A stretch of 64,000 nucleotides of DNA, from positions 496,001-560,000 of the forward strand of contig NZ_JACVCG010000001.1 of the NCBI RefSeq assembly GCF_016742135.1. The letters are read 5' to 3'. The translations under genes and the position numbers were made by a program. Under the pieces are notes generated by a model. It ran no database searches. It was not told where the DNA came from and was given only the letters and a program-made list of their open reading frames with translations. The DNA comes from Brevundimonas sp. (GTDB taxonomy: Bacteria; Pseudomonadota; Alphaproteobacteria; Caulobacterales; Caulobacteraceae). Position 1 is the stretch's first letter; each line of letters opens with the position of its first letter. Positions 17,443 through 25,129 of this stretch are shown here, piece by piece.

Positions 17443-18234
17443 TCACCGCACGATCCAGTCGTGCGCCGGGTCGTTCTGGAAGACCCATTTGCGGACCGGT
17501 CCCGCCATGACATTCAGGTAGTAGAGGTCATAGCCGTGCGGGGCTCCGACCGGGTGGTAGCCGCGCGGCACCATGACGACGTCGCCGTCGTGGACCGCCA
17601 TGGTCTCGTCGATCGACCCGTCCTCGGTGTAGACGCGCTGGAAGGCAAAGCCCTGCGGCGGCGACAGCCGGTGGTAATAGGTCTCTTCCAGCAGGGTCTC
17701 GTCGGGCACGGCGTCGCGGTCGTGCTTGTGGGGCGGATAGCTGGACCAGTGGCCGCCCGGGGTGATGACCTCGACCACCAGCAGGCTCTCGGCCACGTCG
17801 TCGGCGTCGGACAGGATGTTGCGCACATGGCGGGTGTTGGTGCCCTTGCCGCGCACCTCGACCGCCTCCGGACCCAGCACACGCACCGCGCCCTTGCCCG
17901 TGCCCGGTGCCGAGCAGACGGCCACCTCGGCATTGCGCCCGGCCGTGACCGTCCAGGCCATGCCGGCGGGGATGTAGATCGAGGCCGGCGGGCCCGAAAA
18001 GACGTCAGCGCGGTCGCCCAGTCCCGCGTGGGTCTCGCCGCCGGCCACGACCGTGACCGTCCCCGACAGCACCACCAGGCAGGTCTCACGCCTCGCCTCG
18101 CCCCCGCTGTGAGACTGTCCCGCCGACAGCCTCACCACGCGGAAGCCGACGTGGCGCCAGCCGGCGCTCTCCGGGGTGACCTCGAGCACGGTGCCGGTCT
18201 CATCGGCGGCATGGGGGCGAACCAGCAGGGACAT
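17443..18234 (-). CDS. iolB: 5-deoxy-glucuronate isomerase
   Basis: IolB isomerises 5-deoxy-glucuronate to 5-dehydro-2-deoxy-gluconate, the fourth step of myo-inositol breakdown, in the cytoplasm. The 263-residue product is a double cupin, with the metal-site region SSYPPHKHDRD near residue 168 and DEFETYYHR-like EETYYHRLSPPQGFAFQRVY after it, as in the family. The start codon overlaps the iolE stop (TGATG). Full length and undamaged. Confidence 0.95.
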   Translation of the reverse strand: MSLLVRPHAADETGTVLEVTPESAGWRHVGFRVVRLSAGQSHSGGEARRETCLVVLSGTVTVVAGGETHAGLGDRADVFSGPPASIYIPAGMAWTVTAGRNAEVAVCSAPGTGKGAVRVLGPEAVEVRGKGTNTRHVRNILSDADDVAESLLVVEVITPGGHWSSYPPHKHDRDAVPDETLLEETYYHRLSPPQGFAFQRVYTEDGSIDETMAVHDGDVVMVPRGYHPVGAPHGYDLYYLNVMAGPVRKWVFQNDPAHDWIVR

Positions 18235-19127
18235 CAGACCAGCCCCACGTCGCCGGCCAGTCGCTTCAGCGTATCCAGACCCAGTTGGCCGTATTCGCGC
18301 GGGTCGGCGAGGGCCGGGTCCTGCTCGGCCTCGATCACGATCCAGCCGGAATAGTCGATGGCCTTCAGCGCGGCCATGAAGGCCGGATAGTCATAGTCGC
18401 CGTCGCCCGGCGTGGTGAACATGCCGCCGACCACCCCGTTCAGGAAGCTGTCGCCCGCCGCCCGGAACTGCGCATAACGGTCGGTGCGGACGTCCTTGCA
18501 GTGCACATGGCTGATCCGCTCGGGCCGGGTCGTGGCCACCTCGACCGGATCGATGCCGCCATAGACCGCATGGCCCGTGTCCAGCACCAGCCCCACATGG
18601 TCGCCGGTCGCGTCGAAGAAGCGGTTCAGGTCCTCGCCGGTCTCGACCACGGTGCCGAGGTGGTGGTGATAGGCGAAGCGCATCCCCTGATCATTGGCAT
18701 GCGCTGCCACCCGGTTCAGCCTCTGGCCAAACATGGCCCAGTCGCCGGCCGCCAGCCGGGGCGGCGAGTCCAGCCGGCCGCCCTCGCGGTCGCTGTGCAC
18801 GGCGTTGGAGGTCTCCGCCAGGATGAAGACGGTCGAACCCATGGCCTTCAGCAGGTCCATATGCCCTGCCATGGCCTCGATCTCGGCATCGGCATCATGG
18901 ACCAGCAGGTTCGATGAATACCAGCCGCCGACGATGTCGAGCCCGTAGCGCGCCATGACCGGCTTCAACGTCCCCGGATCGCGCGGAAATTTGTTGCCCA
19001 GTTCGACGCCCTCGAACCCGATCTCCTTCACATCGGTCAGCAGGGCGTCGAGCGTGGTGTCGCCGCCCAGCTCAGGCATGTCATCGTTCGCCCAGGCGAT
19101 GGGGCTGACCCCCCAGCGGATGGTCAT
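18234..19127 (-). CDS. iolE: myo-inosose-2 dehydratase
   Basis: IolE dehydrates 2-keto-myo-inositol (scyllo-inosose) to the trihydroxycyclohexane-dione, the second step of inositol breakdown. The 297-residue protein is an AP-endonuclease-2-type TIM barrel beginning TIRWGVSPIAWANDDMPELGG, with metal-site segments such as FAYHHHLGTVVE, LVLDTGHAVYGG, SHVHCKDVR and WIVIEAEQDP. Its ATG overlaps the iolD TGA (ATGA) and its stop overlaps iolB, so it is tightly coupled within the operon. Confidence 0.95.
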   Translation of the reverse strand: MTIRWGVSPIAWANDDMPELGGDTTLDALLTDVKEIGFEGVELGNKFPRDPGTLKPVMARYGLDIVGGWYSSNLLVHDADAEIEAMAGHMDLLKAMGSTVFILAETSNAVHSDREGGRLDSPPRLAAGDWAMFGQRLNRVAAHANDQGMRFAYHHHLGTVVETGEDLNRFFDATGDHVGLVLDTGHAVYGGIDPVEVATTRPERISHVHCKDVRTDRYAQFRAAGDSFLNGVVGGMFTTPGDGDYDYPAFMAALKAIDYSGWIVIEAEQDPALADPREYGQLGLDTLKRLAGDVGLV

Positions 19128-20959
19128 TCACCCTCTCCCTTGATCCGGGCTTCGTAGATGCGCCGGGCCTTGCGGACCTCGGCACGGGTCGAGACTTCCG
19201 GCACGGCCACATCCCACCAGTGGCCGCCGGCCTCTGTGGTCACGACTGGATCGGTGTCGATGACGATGACATGGGTGCGGTCGCTGGCCGCGGCGCGCGC
19301 GAGCGCCTGCTCCAATTCGGCAATGCCCGAGACTTTTACGGCCTCCGCGCCCAGAGCGCGGGCGTGGGCGGCAAAGTCGATGTCCGCCGGCGAGGCGTGA
19401 CGCGCATCGTCCAGCAGATTGTTGAAGGGCCGCCCGCCCGTCGCCTGTTGCAGCCGGTTGATGCAGCCATAGCCGCGGTTGTCCAGCAGCACGACGGTCA
19501 GCTTCTGGCCCAGCATCACCGCCGTTGCCAGTTCGGAGTTCATCATCAGATAGCTGCCGTCGCCGACCATGACGAAGACCTCGCGGTCCGGCTCAGCCAG
19601 CTTCACGCCGAGGCCCCCGGCAATCTCATAGCCCATGCAGGAAAAGCCGTATTCGACGTGGTAGCCACCGGGCCGATGCGTGCGCCACAGCTTGTGCAAC
19701 TCACCCGGCAGGCCACCGGCGGCGCAGACCACGACGGCATCCTCGCTGGCCTGACGCCACACGGCGCCGATCACCCGGGCGTCGGACGGCAGGGAATCTG
19801 ACGGCGCGGTGGCCGCCTCCCACGCCGTGTTCCATTCCGCGACGCCGTCGGCGCAGCGATCCCGCCAGTCGGACGACACCGTCCAGTCGCGCAGCGCCTC
19901 CGACAGCTCGGTCAGCACTTCGCGGGCATCCCCCTGCACCCGGTGGGCACCATGCTTGGTCGCGTCAAAACCCGCGACGTTGATCTGGAACAGGCTCTTG
20001 CCCGTGAACATCGTTCGCGAGCCGGTGGTGAAGTCCTGCAACCGGGTGCCGACCGCGACGATCAGATCGGCGGCCTCGGCGGCGTCATTGGCCGCGCTGG
20101 TCCCGGTCACGCCGATCGAGCCCAGCGCCTGCGGATGATCCCACGGCAGGCTGCCCTTGCCGGCCTGGGTTTCGGCCACGGGGATGCCCGTCGTGGACAC
20201 GAGGGCCGACAGGGCCTCTTCGGCCCCGGAATAGAGGACACCGCCCCCGGCCACGATCAGCGGCGCCTTTGCCGCCCGGATCGCCTCGACCAGATCCGCG
20301 AGGTCCCGCGCATCGGGGCGGGGTCGGGGAATGCGCCAGGTGCGGGGGGCGAAGAAGGCCTCGGGATAATCATACGCCTCGGCCTGAACGTCCTGACACA
20401 GGGCCAGGGTGACGGGGCCACAGGTCGCCGGGTCGACCATCGTCGCCATGGCGCGGGGCAGGGCATCCAGAATCTGCTCGGGCCGGGTGATGCGGTCGAA
20501 TCCGCGCGACACCGGGCGGAAACAGTCATTGGCGCTGACCGTCGCGTCGGCAAAATCCTCGATCTGTTGCAGTACGGGGTCAGGGCGGCGCGAGGCATAG
20601 ACATCGCCCGGCAGGAACAGCACCGGCAGGCGATTGACGTGCGCCAGGGCCGCCGCCGTCACCATATTGGTCGCGCCCGGTCCGATCGAGGTTGTGCAGG
20701 CCATGGCGCGCCGGCGACGGGACTGTTTGGCAAAGGCGATGGCGGCGTGGGCCATGCCCTGTTCGTTGTGGGCCCTGAAGGTCGGCAGGGAGTCTTCCAT
20801 CCCGGCCAGGGCCTCGCCCATGCCCGCGACATTGCCGTGCCCGAAGATGGCCCAGACCCCCGCGAAATAGGGCACGACCTGTCCGTCGATCTCGACATGC
20901 TGGACCGACAGCCAGCGTGTCAGGGCCTGGGACAGGGTCAGGCGCACCGTGGGGCTCAT
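19124..20959 (-). CDS. iolD: 3D-(3,5/4)-trihydroxycyclohexane-1,2-dione hydrolase
   Basis: Thiamine-diphosphate enzyme that opens the cyclohexane-dione ring to 5-deoxy-glucuronate. The 611-residue product shows the catalytic-Glu region FRAHNEQGMAHAA, the central domain PLIVAGGGVLYSGA and the ThDP-binding VMVGDGSYLMMNSELATAV. ATG 20959 (MSPTVRLTLSQAL) overlaps the iolC stop as ATGA. A longer in-frame extension upstream lies within iolC and was discarded. Length is normal for the family. Confidence 0.96.
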   Translation of the reverse strand: MSPTVRLTLSQALTRWLSVQHVEIDGQVVPYFAGVWAIFGHGNVAGMGEALAGMEDSLPTFRAHNEQGMAHAAIAFAKQSRRRRAMACTTSIGPGATNMVTAAALAHVNRLPVLFLPGDVYASRRPDPVLQQIEDFADATVSANDCFRPVSRGFDRITRPEQILDALPRAMATMVDPATCGPVTLALCQDVQAEAYDYPEAFFAPRTWRIPRPRPDARDLADLVEAIRAAKAPLIVAGGGVLYSGAEEALSALVSTTGIPVAETQAGKGSLPWDHPQALGSIGVTGTSAANDAAEAADLIVAVGTRLQDFTTGSRTMFTGKSLFQINVAGFDATKHGAHRVQGDAREVLTELSEALRDWTVSSDWRDRCADGVAEWNTAWEAATAPSDSLPSDARVIGAVWRQASEDAVVVCAAGGLPGELHKLWRTHRPGGYHVEYGFSCMGYEIAGGLGVKLAEPDREVFVMVGDGSYLMMNSELATAVMLGQKLTVVLLDNRGYGCINRLQQATGGRPFNNLLDDARHASPADIDFAAHARALGAEAVKVSGIAELEQALARAAASDRTHVIVIDTDPVVTTEAGGHWWDVAVPEVSTRAEVRKARRIYEARIKGEGE

Positions 20960-22896
20960 GCTGCCGCCCGTGCCCGTCGCGCCCGACGCCAGGCCTCGGC
21001 CAGCACGCGCAGGTTTTCCGTCAGCTGGGCAATGGCGCCCTCGTCGTCCAGCCTGCCCTTCAGCCACTGGGCGGCGACGTCGTGGAAGATGGTCCGTCCG
21101 ACGGCAAACCCCTTGACCAGCGGGAAGGGGGCGGCGGCGGCGATCCCGGCCAGCACCTGGTCCTGGGTGGCCGACAGGCCCAGCAGCACAATCCCGCGAC
21201 AGTGCGGATCATGCTGCAGAATGGCGGCTTCGCTGGCGGCCCAGGCCGTGGCGTCGCTGGTCGGTTCCAGCTTCCACCAGTCCGGATAGACGCCGAGGTC
21301 GTAGATGTGATGGATCACCCGCGCCACCGTGTCGCCACTGACGGGACCGTGCTTCGAGGCGATGATCTCCAGCAGGAATTCGTGACGGGTCGACCTGCAG
21401 GCATCGAACAGGCGCAGGATCTGGCGGTCCTGGCGGGCACGAAGTTCGGCGTCATCATCGGGGTGGTAGAAGACCAGGCATTTGACCACGTGATTGATCG
21501 GCCATTCCCTCAGGGTGGCGCCGACGTCGGGGCCACCCTCGAAGGCCAGCGGTCGCGATCCCGGCAATTCGATCGGACGCCCGATCCAGTAGGGGAGGTC
21601 GGCAGCGGCCTCAAGCGCCCGGGCACCGAAGCGACCGTCCAGCAGCATGCCATAGCGACCGTCGCCCTGCGCCAGACGATCCACCGCCTTGAGCGCCAGC
21701 CCCTTGAAGTGCGCGATCGCGCGCTCGTCGCCGACACCCAGGTCCTTGATCAGGTCGTCGAACTGGCTGCGATGGTCGATGGCCAGGACGGTCAGGTCGG
21801 CATGATCGCCGTGCCGATTGGTCGACCAGTGAATCTGTTCCAGCACCGCACTGTCGCGCAGCCGGTCCGGCCAGTGTCCCGCGAGGAAGGTCTGGAGCTC
21901 GTCCCAAGACGCCATGGCCGGCGCGCAGCCGTGACGCGACACCACCAGCGCCCCGCAGGCATTGGCCATTTCGCAGCAGCTTTCCAGCGGCAGGTCGCGC
22001 AGCCATCCGCGCAGAAAGCCGGCCATAAAGGCATCGCCCGCGCCCAGAACATTGAAGACCTCGATGGGAAAACCGCGGCTGGCCACACCCTCGTCCAGCG
22101 AGGCGGGGATGGCGTCCGGGAAGGCGACGCAGCCGTCGGGGCCGCGCTTGCAGACCAGCAGGGCAGGGCTGTGTGCACGGATGGCGCTGAGGGCGGCGAG
22201 CGTGTCATCGGTCCCGCCGAGGATATGGATTTCCTCTTCCGTGCCGACGATCAGGTCGCACAGCGGCAGTACCTGCTGCAGTCGATCGGTCACCCGCGCG
22301 CTGGCGACGAACCGATCCTCGCCATTCGCCTTGGCGGTGAGCCCCCACAGGACCGGGCGATAATCGATGTCGAAAATCACCCGACCGCCCTGGGCCTTCA
22401 TCAGTTCGGCGGCCTTGAGACTGGCGTCGAACACGCCCGGTTGGGACAGGTGGGTGCCGTTGATCAGCAGGGCACCGGCCCGGCCGATCAGGGCCGGGTC
22501 GATGTCGTCCACCGACAGCGCCATGTCGGCGCAGTTTTCGCGGAAGAAGATCAGCGGAAAGGTGTCCGGGTCGCGGATGCCCAGCACCGCCAGCGCCGTC
22601 AGCCGGTCCGGATCGGTCTTCATGCCGGACGTGTCGACACCCTCACGGTCCAGTTCCTCGCGCAGGAAGCGGCCGAAATGATCATCCCCCACACGGGTGA
22701 TCAGCCCGGCGTTCAGGCCCAGTCGGGCTGCGCCCACGGCGGTATTGGTGGGGCTGCCGCCCACATATTTCGCGAAGCTCGCCATGTCTTCCAGGCGCCC
22801 GCCGATCTGCTCACCATACAGATCGATGCCGGCCCGACCCAGGGTCAGCAGGTCGAGCGGGCGGCGCTTGTCGGCTCTGGAAGTGCTTGTGATCAT
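20956..22896 (-). CDS. iolC: Bifunctional 5-dehydro-2-deoxygluconokinase / DUF2090 aldolase-like fusion
   Basis: The first 330 residues are a PfkB-type kinase: GGSPTNTAVGAARLG near residue 46 and the ATP/Mg motif GAGDAFMAGFL near residue 283. It phosphorylates 5-dehydro-2-deoxygluconate. The remaining 310 residues form a DUF2090 domain (starting near VLAIDHRSQFDDL), proposed to act as the 5-dehydro-2-deoxy-6-phosphogluconate aldolase (IolJ role). This fusion is standard in alphaproteobacteria and explains the absence of a separate iolJ. It is the first gene of the iolCDEBA-symporter-GH105 operon; the promoter should lie in the 93-base gap before it. Confidence 0.93.
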   Translation of the reverse strand: MITSTSRADKRRPLDLLTLGRAGIDLYGEQIGGRLEDMASFAKYVGGSPTNTAVGAARLGLNAGLITRVGDDHFGRFLREELDREGVDTSGMKTDPDRLTALAVLGIRDPDTFPLIFFRENCADMALSVDDIDPALIGRAGALLINGTHLSQPGVFDASLKAAELMKAQGGRVIFDIDYRPVLWGLTAKANGEDRFVASARVTDRLQQVLPLCDLIVGTEEEIHILGGTDDTLAALSAIRAHSPALLVCKRGPDGCVAFPDAIPASLDEGVASRGFPIEVFNVLGAGDAFMAGFLRGWLRDLPLESCCEMANACGALVVSRHGCAPAMASWDELQTFLAGHWPDRLRDSAVLEQIHWSTNRHGDHADLTVLAIDHRSQFDDLIKDLGVGDERAIAHFKGLALKAVDRLAQGDGRYGMLLDGRFGARALEAAADLPYWIGRPIELPGSRPLAFEGGPDVGATLREWPINHVVKCLVFYHPDDDAELRARQDRQILRLFDACRSTRHEFLLEIIASKHGPVSGDTVARVIHHIYDLGVYPDWWKLEPTSDATAWAASEAAILQHDPHCRGIVLLGLSATQDQVLAGIAAAAPFPLVKGFAVGRTIFHDVAAQWLKGRLDDEGAIAQLTENLRVLAEAWRRARRARAAA

Positions 22897-22989
22897 TCGT
22901 TTCAGACGCCCCGGTGTCCAAAACGACTATTCCATCAATTCCAAAGTCGCAATACCTGTTTCACAATTCTCACGAACGGAACGGCAATT
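22897..22989 (-). promoter_or_regulatory. Presumed promoter/operator region of the iol operon
   Basis: This gap between the regulator stop and the iolC start is AT-richer than its surroundings. It carries a TTCC direct repeat spaced by five bases (TTCCATCAATTCC, near 22932) and GGAACGGCAATTTC near 22978, one mismatch from the GGAA-N6-TTCC motif reported for rhizobial IolR. Assignment as an operator is inference. Confidence 0.35.
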
Positions 22990-23868
22990 TCAGGAGGCGT
23001 TCCGACGCTTACGGGGACGCGTTTCCCCGGGCTGGGTGGCGGCGAACGCAAAGTTGATCACCAGCGCCTGGGCCAGGCACATGGAGGCCGAAAGCGAGCG
23101 GAACGACCGAACCTCCGATTCGCGGGTCAGCAGGGCCAGATCGGCCGGTGCCGAGATCGGGCTGACGGCGCTGTCGCTGATAGCCAGAACCCGCGCGCCG
23201 CCCTCGCGCGCGGCCTCGACCACGGCCACCGTCTCGGCGGCATAGGGGTGATAGCTGATGGCGATCAGCAGGTCGTCGGGCGCGATCGACTTCACCTGGG
23301 GCATGGCCAGGCCCGCCACCCCGTCGATGAAGACGGTCCGCTTGCCGGCCTGCAGCAGCGAATAGACCAGATAGGACGCGACCGGGAAGGCGCGGCGAAA
23401 GCCGGTGACATGCACGGTTGAGGCCCGCGATATCATCTCGACCGCCGCTTCGATTTCCTGGCGGCTGACCGTCTGGGTCAGGTTCTGCAAGGCCAGGATA
23501 TTGCCCTCGACGAATTCCGACAGCAGGTCGGCGGGCTTTGCCGTCTCGTCGTGGGTCGCCTCATTCAGCTGGCGAATCCGCTCGGAATAGCCGAGGGCCG
23601 CGTGACTGCTCAGCAGGCCGTCCCGGAACAGGCGCTGCATCTGGCTGGCGCCCTCAAAGCCGAAGGTCTTGGCAAAGCGCACGATGGTCGAGGGCTGGAC
23701 CCCGCACCGCGAGGCGATGACCGACAGGGTCTCGAGCGCAAAGTCGTTCGGCTCGTCGAGGATGTGCCGGGCGATCTGCTTCAGCCGTTTGCTCAGGCCC
23801 TCGTAGCGAAGAACGATCTGGGCCCTGAGCTCTTCAGCCGAGGCGGGCGCGGGGGGCGTCTGTTCCAT
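22990..23868 (-). CDS. RpiR-family transcriptional regulator of inositol catabolism
   Basis: A 292-residue MurR/RpiR regulator. It has an N-terminal helix-turn-helix (LSVIASRCGVQPSTIVRFAKTFGF, residues about 50-73) and a C-terminal SIS sugar-isomerase domain (VHVTGFRRAFPVASYLV; LIAISYHPYAAETVAVVEAA) that should bind a phosphorylated intermediate. Rhizobial IolR belongs to the same family and represses iol genes, so the same role is likely here. It sits between iolG (divergent) and the iolC operon (same strand, 93 bases downstream). A palindrome in its own upstream region suggests autoregulation. Confidence 0.88.
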   Translation of the reverse strand: MEQTPPAPASAEELRAQIVLRYEGLSKRLKQIARHILDEPNDFALETLSVIASRCGVQPSTIVRFAKTFGFEGASQMQRLFRDGLLSSHAALGYSERIRQLNEATHDETAKPADLLSEFVEGNILALQNLTQTVSRQEIEAAVEMISRASTVHVTGFRRAFPVASYLVYSLLQAGKRTVFIDGVAGLAMPQVKSIAPDDLLIAISYHPYAAETVAVVEAAREGGARVLAISDSAVSPISAPADLALLTRESEVRSFRSLSASMCLAQALVINFAFAATQPGETRPRKRRNAS

Positions 23869-23891
23869 ATCTCGACCTCAAGTTTCATCAG

Positions 23892-23904
23892 ACGGAATAT
23901 CCGT
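23892..23904. promoter_or_regulatory. 13-base palindrome between rpiR and iolG, candidate operator
   Basis: ACGGAATATCCGT is a perfect inverted repeat lying 24 bases upstream of the regulator start and about 100 bases upstream of iolG, in the only divergent gap of the inositol locus. That is where an autoregulated RpiR protein would bind. No binding evidence is available. Confidence 0.4.
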
Positions 23905-24006
23905 TCGATTTTTCACTGGCAACTCTCGCGTGTCGCGAAGGAAGCCGGTATGTCACGACTTTTCCAGGGGATCGTCCCTGCGATATTCGTGTTCGAGGGG
24001 ATGACT

Positions 24007-24990
24007 ATGCACACTGTGGCACTGATCGGCGCGGGGCGCATCGGGCGAATTCACGCGGCCAATGCTGCAGCCAACGCCCGGCTGCAGCTGGTCAGCGTCA
24101 CCGATCCGACCCCGGCCGGTGCCGAACTGGCCGGTCAATATGGCGCGGTCACCCGCAGCGCCGAGGACGTGTTCGCCGATCCGTCGATTCGGGGTGTGAT
24201 CATCGCCAGCTCGACCGACACCCATCTGGACTACAGTCTGGCGGCGGCGCGCGCGGGCAAGGCGGTCTTCTGCGAAAAGCCGCTGGATCAGGATCTGGCC
24301 CGCGCGACCGAAGCCGCAGCGACCTTCGATTCGCTTGGCCAGCCGGTGCTACTGGCCTTCAACCGGCGTTTCGATGCCAATTTCGCGACCCTGCAGGCAC
24401 GGTTGATAGAGGGTGTCGTGGGTGACCTCGAGACTCTCCATATCATTAGTCACGATCCGGCCCCCCCGCCCGCCGACTATGTCCGCACCTCCGGCGGCCT
24501 GTTCAAGGACATGGTGATCCACGACTTCGACATGGCCCGCTGGCTGCTGGGTGAGCCGGTGGTGGAGGTGTTTTCGACCACATCTGTGCTGGTTGATCCC
24601 GCGATCGGCGAGGCCGGCGACGTCGATACGGCCAAGACGATTCTCAAGACGGCGGGGGGGCGGCTGTGCGTGATCTCCAGCAGCCGGCGCAGCGGCTATG
24701 GCTATGACCAGCGGATCGAGGCCTATGGCTCGGGCGGCATGATCCGCGCGCAGAACCAGCTTGAGACGACGGTTGAGACCTGGACCGCAAGCGGCGCTGC
24801 GGCCGACCGTTTCCAGAACTTCTTCCTCGATCGCTACCGGGTCGCCTATGCGCGGGAGATGGACCACTTCGCCGATGTGCTGGACGGGGCGGTGCCGCTG
24901 ATTGATCACCACGACGGTGTAGCGGCTCTGGTCCTCGCGGAAGCGGCGGCCCGGTCGGCCACGGAGGGCGCGGTGATCCGGCTGTCCTGA
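24007..24990 (+). CDS. iolG: Inositol 2-dehydrogenase
   Basis: NAD-dependent GFO/IDH/MocA-family dehydrogenase, 327 residues, catalysing the first step: myo-inositol to 2-keto-myo-inositol. The N-terminal Rossmann motif is GAGRIGRIHAAN (residues 7-18) and the EKP motif is in AVFCEKPLDQD; the C-terminal domain has GGLFKDMVIHDFDMARWLLGE with the catalytic Asp/His pair. ATG 24007 was chosen because GAGGGG ends six bases upstream; ATG 24001 is in frame. It is transcribed away from the rest of the iol operon, towards the TonB receptor. Confidence 0.93.
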   Translation: MHTVALIGAGRIGRIHAANAAANARLQLVSVTDPTPAGAELAGQYGAVTRSAEDVFADPSIRGVIIASSTDTHLDYSLAAARAGKAVFCEKPLDQDLARATEAAATFDSLGQPVLLAFNRRFDANFATLQARLIEGVVGDLETLHIISHDPAPPPADYVRTSGGLFKDMVIHDFDMARWLLGEPVVEVFSTTSVLVDPAIGEAGDVDTAKTILKTAGGRLCVISSSRRSGYGYDQRIEAYGSGGMIRAQNQLETTVETWTASGAAADRFQNFFLDRYRVAYAREMDHFADVLDGAVPLIDHHDGVAALVLAEAAARSATEGAVIRLS

Positions 24991-25000
24991 CGCGTCAGGA
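24985..25000. repeat. 16-base perfect palindrome at the iolG stop
   Basis: TCCTGACGCGTCAGGA overlaps the iolG stop codon. It could fold into a short hairpin at the mRNA 3' end or bind a dimeric regulator about 60 bases upstream of the receptor promoter. No T-run follows, so it is not a canonical terminator. Confidence 0.35.
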
Positions 25001-25051
25001 ACAAGACTTTCAACCGCCTCCACATCATAAAATGAAATCGAAACTACAGGA

Positions 25052-25082
25052 TTGACACGTTCTGAAATACATATTCTAACTC
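25052..25082 (+). promoter_or_regulatory. Putative housekeeping promoter of the TonB-receptor gene
   Basis: TTGACA at 25052-25057 and TCTAACTC at 25075-25082 are separated by 17 bases. The second element matches six of eight positions of the Caulobacter-type -10 GCTANAWC. The start codon of the receptor lies 48 bases downstream. Confidence 0.5.
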
Positions 25083-25129
25083 GGGGCAATCATAGAGGCC
25101 CGCAAAGGGCGAACGGGGAGGTTGATCAA

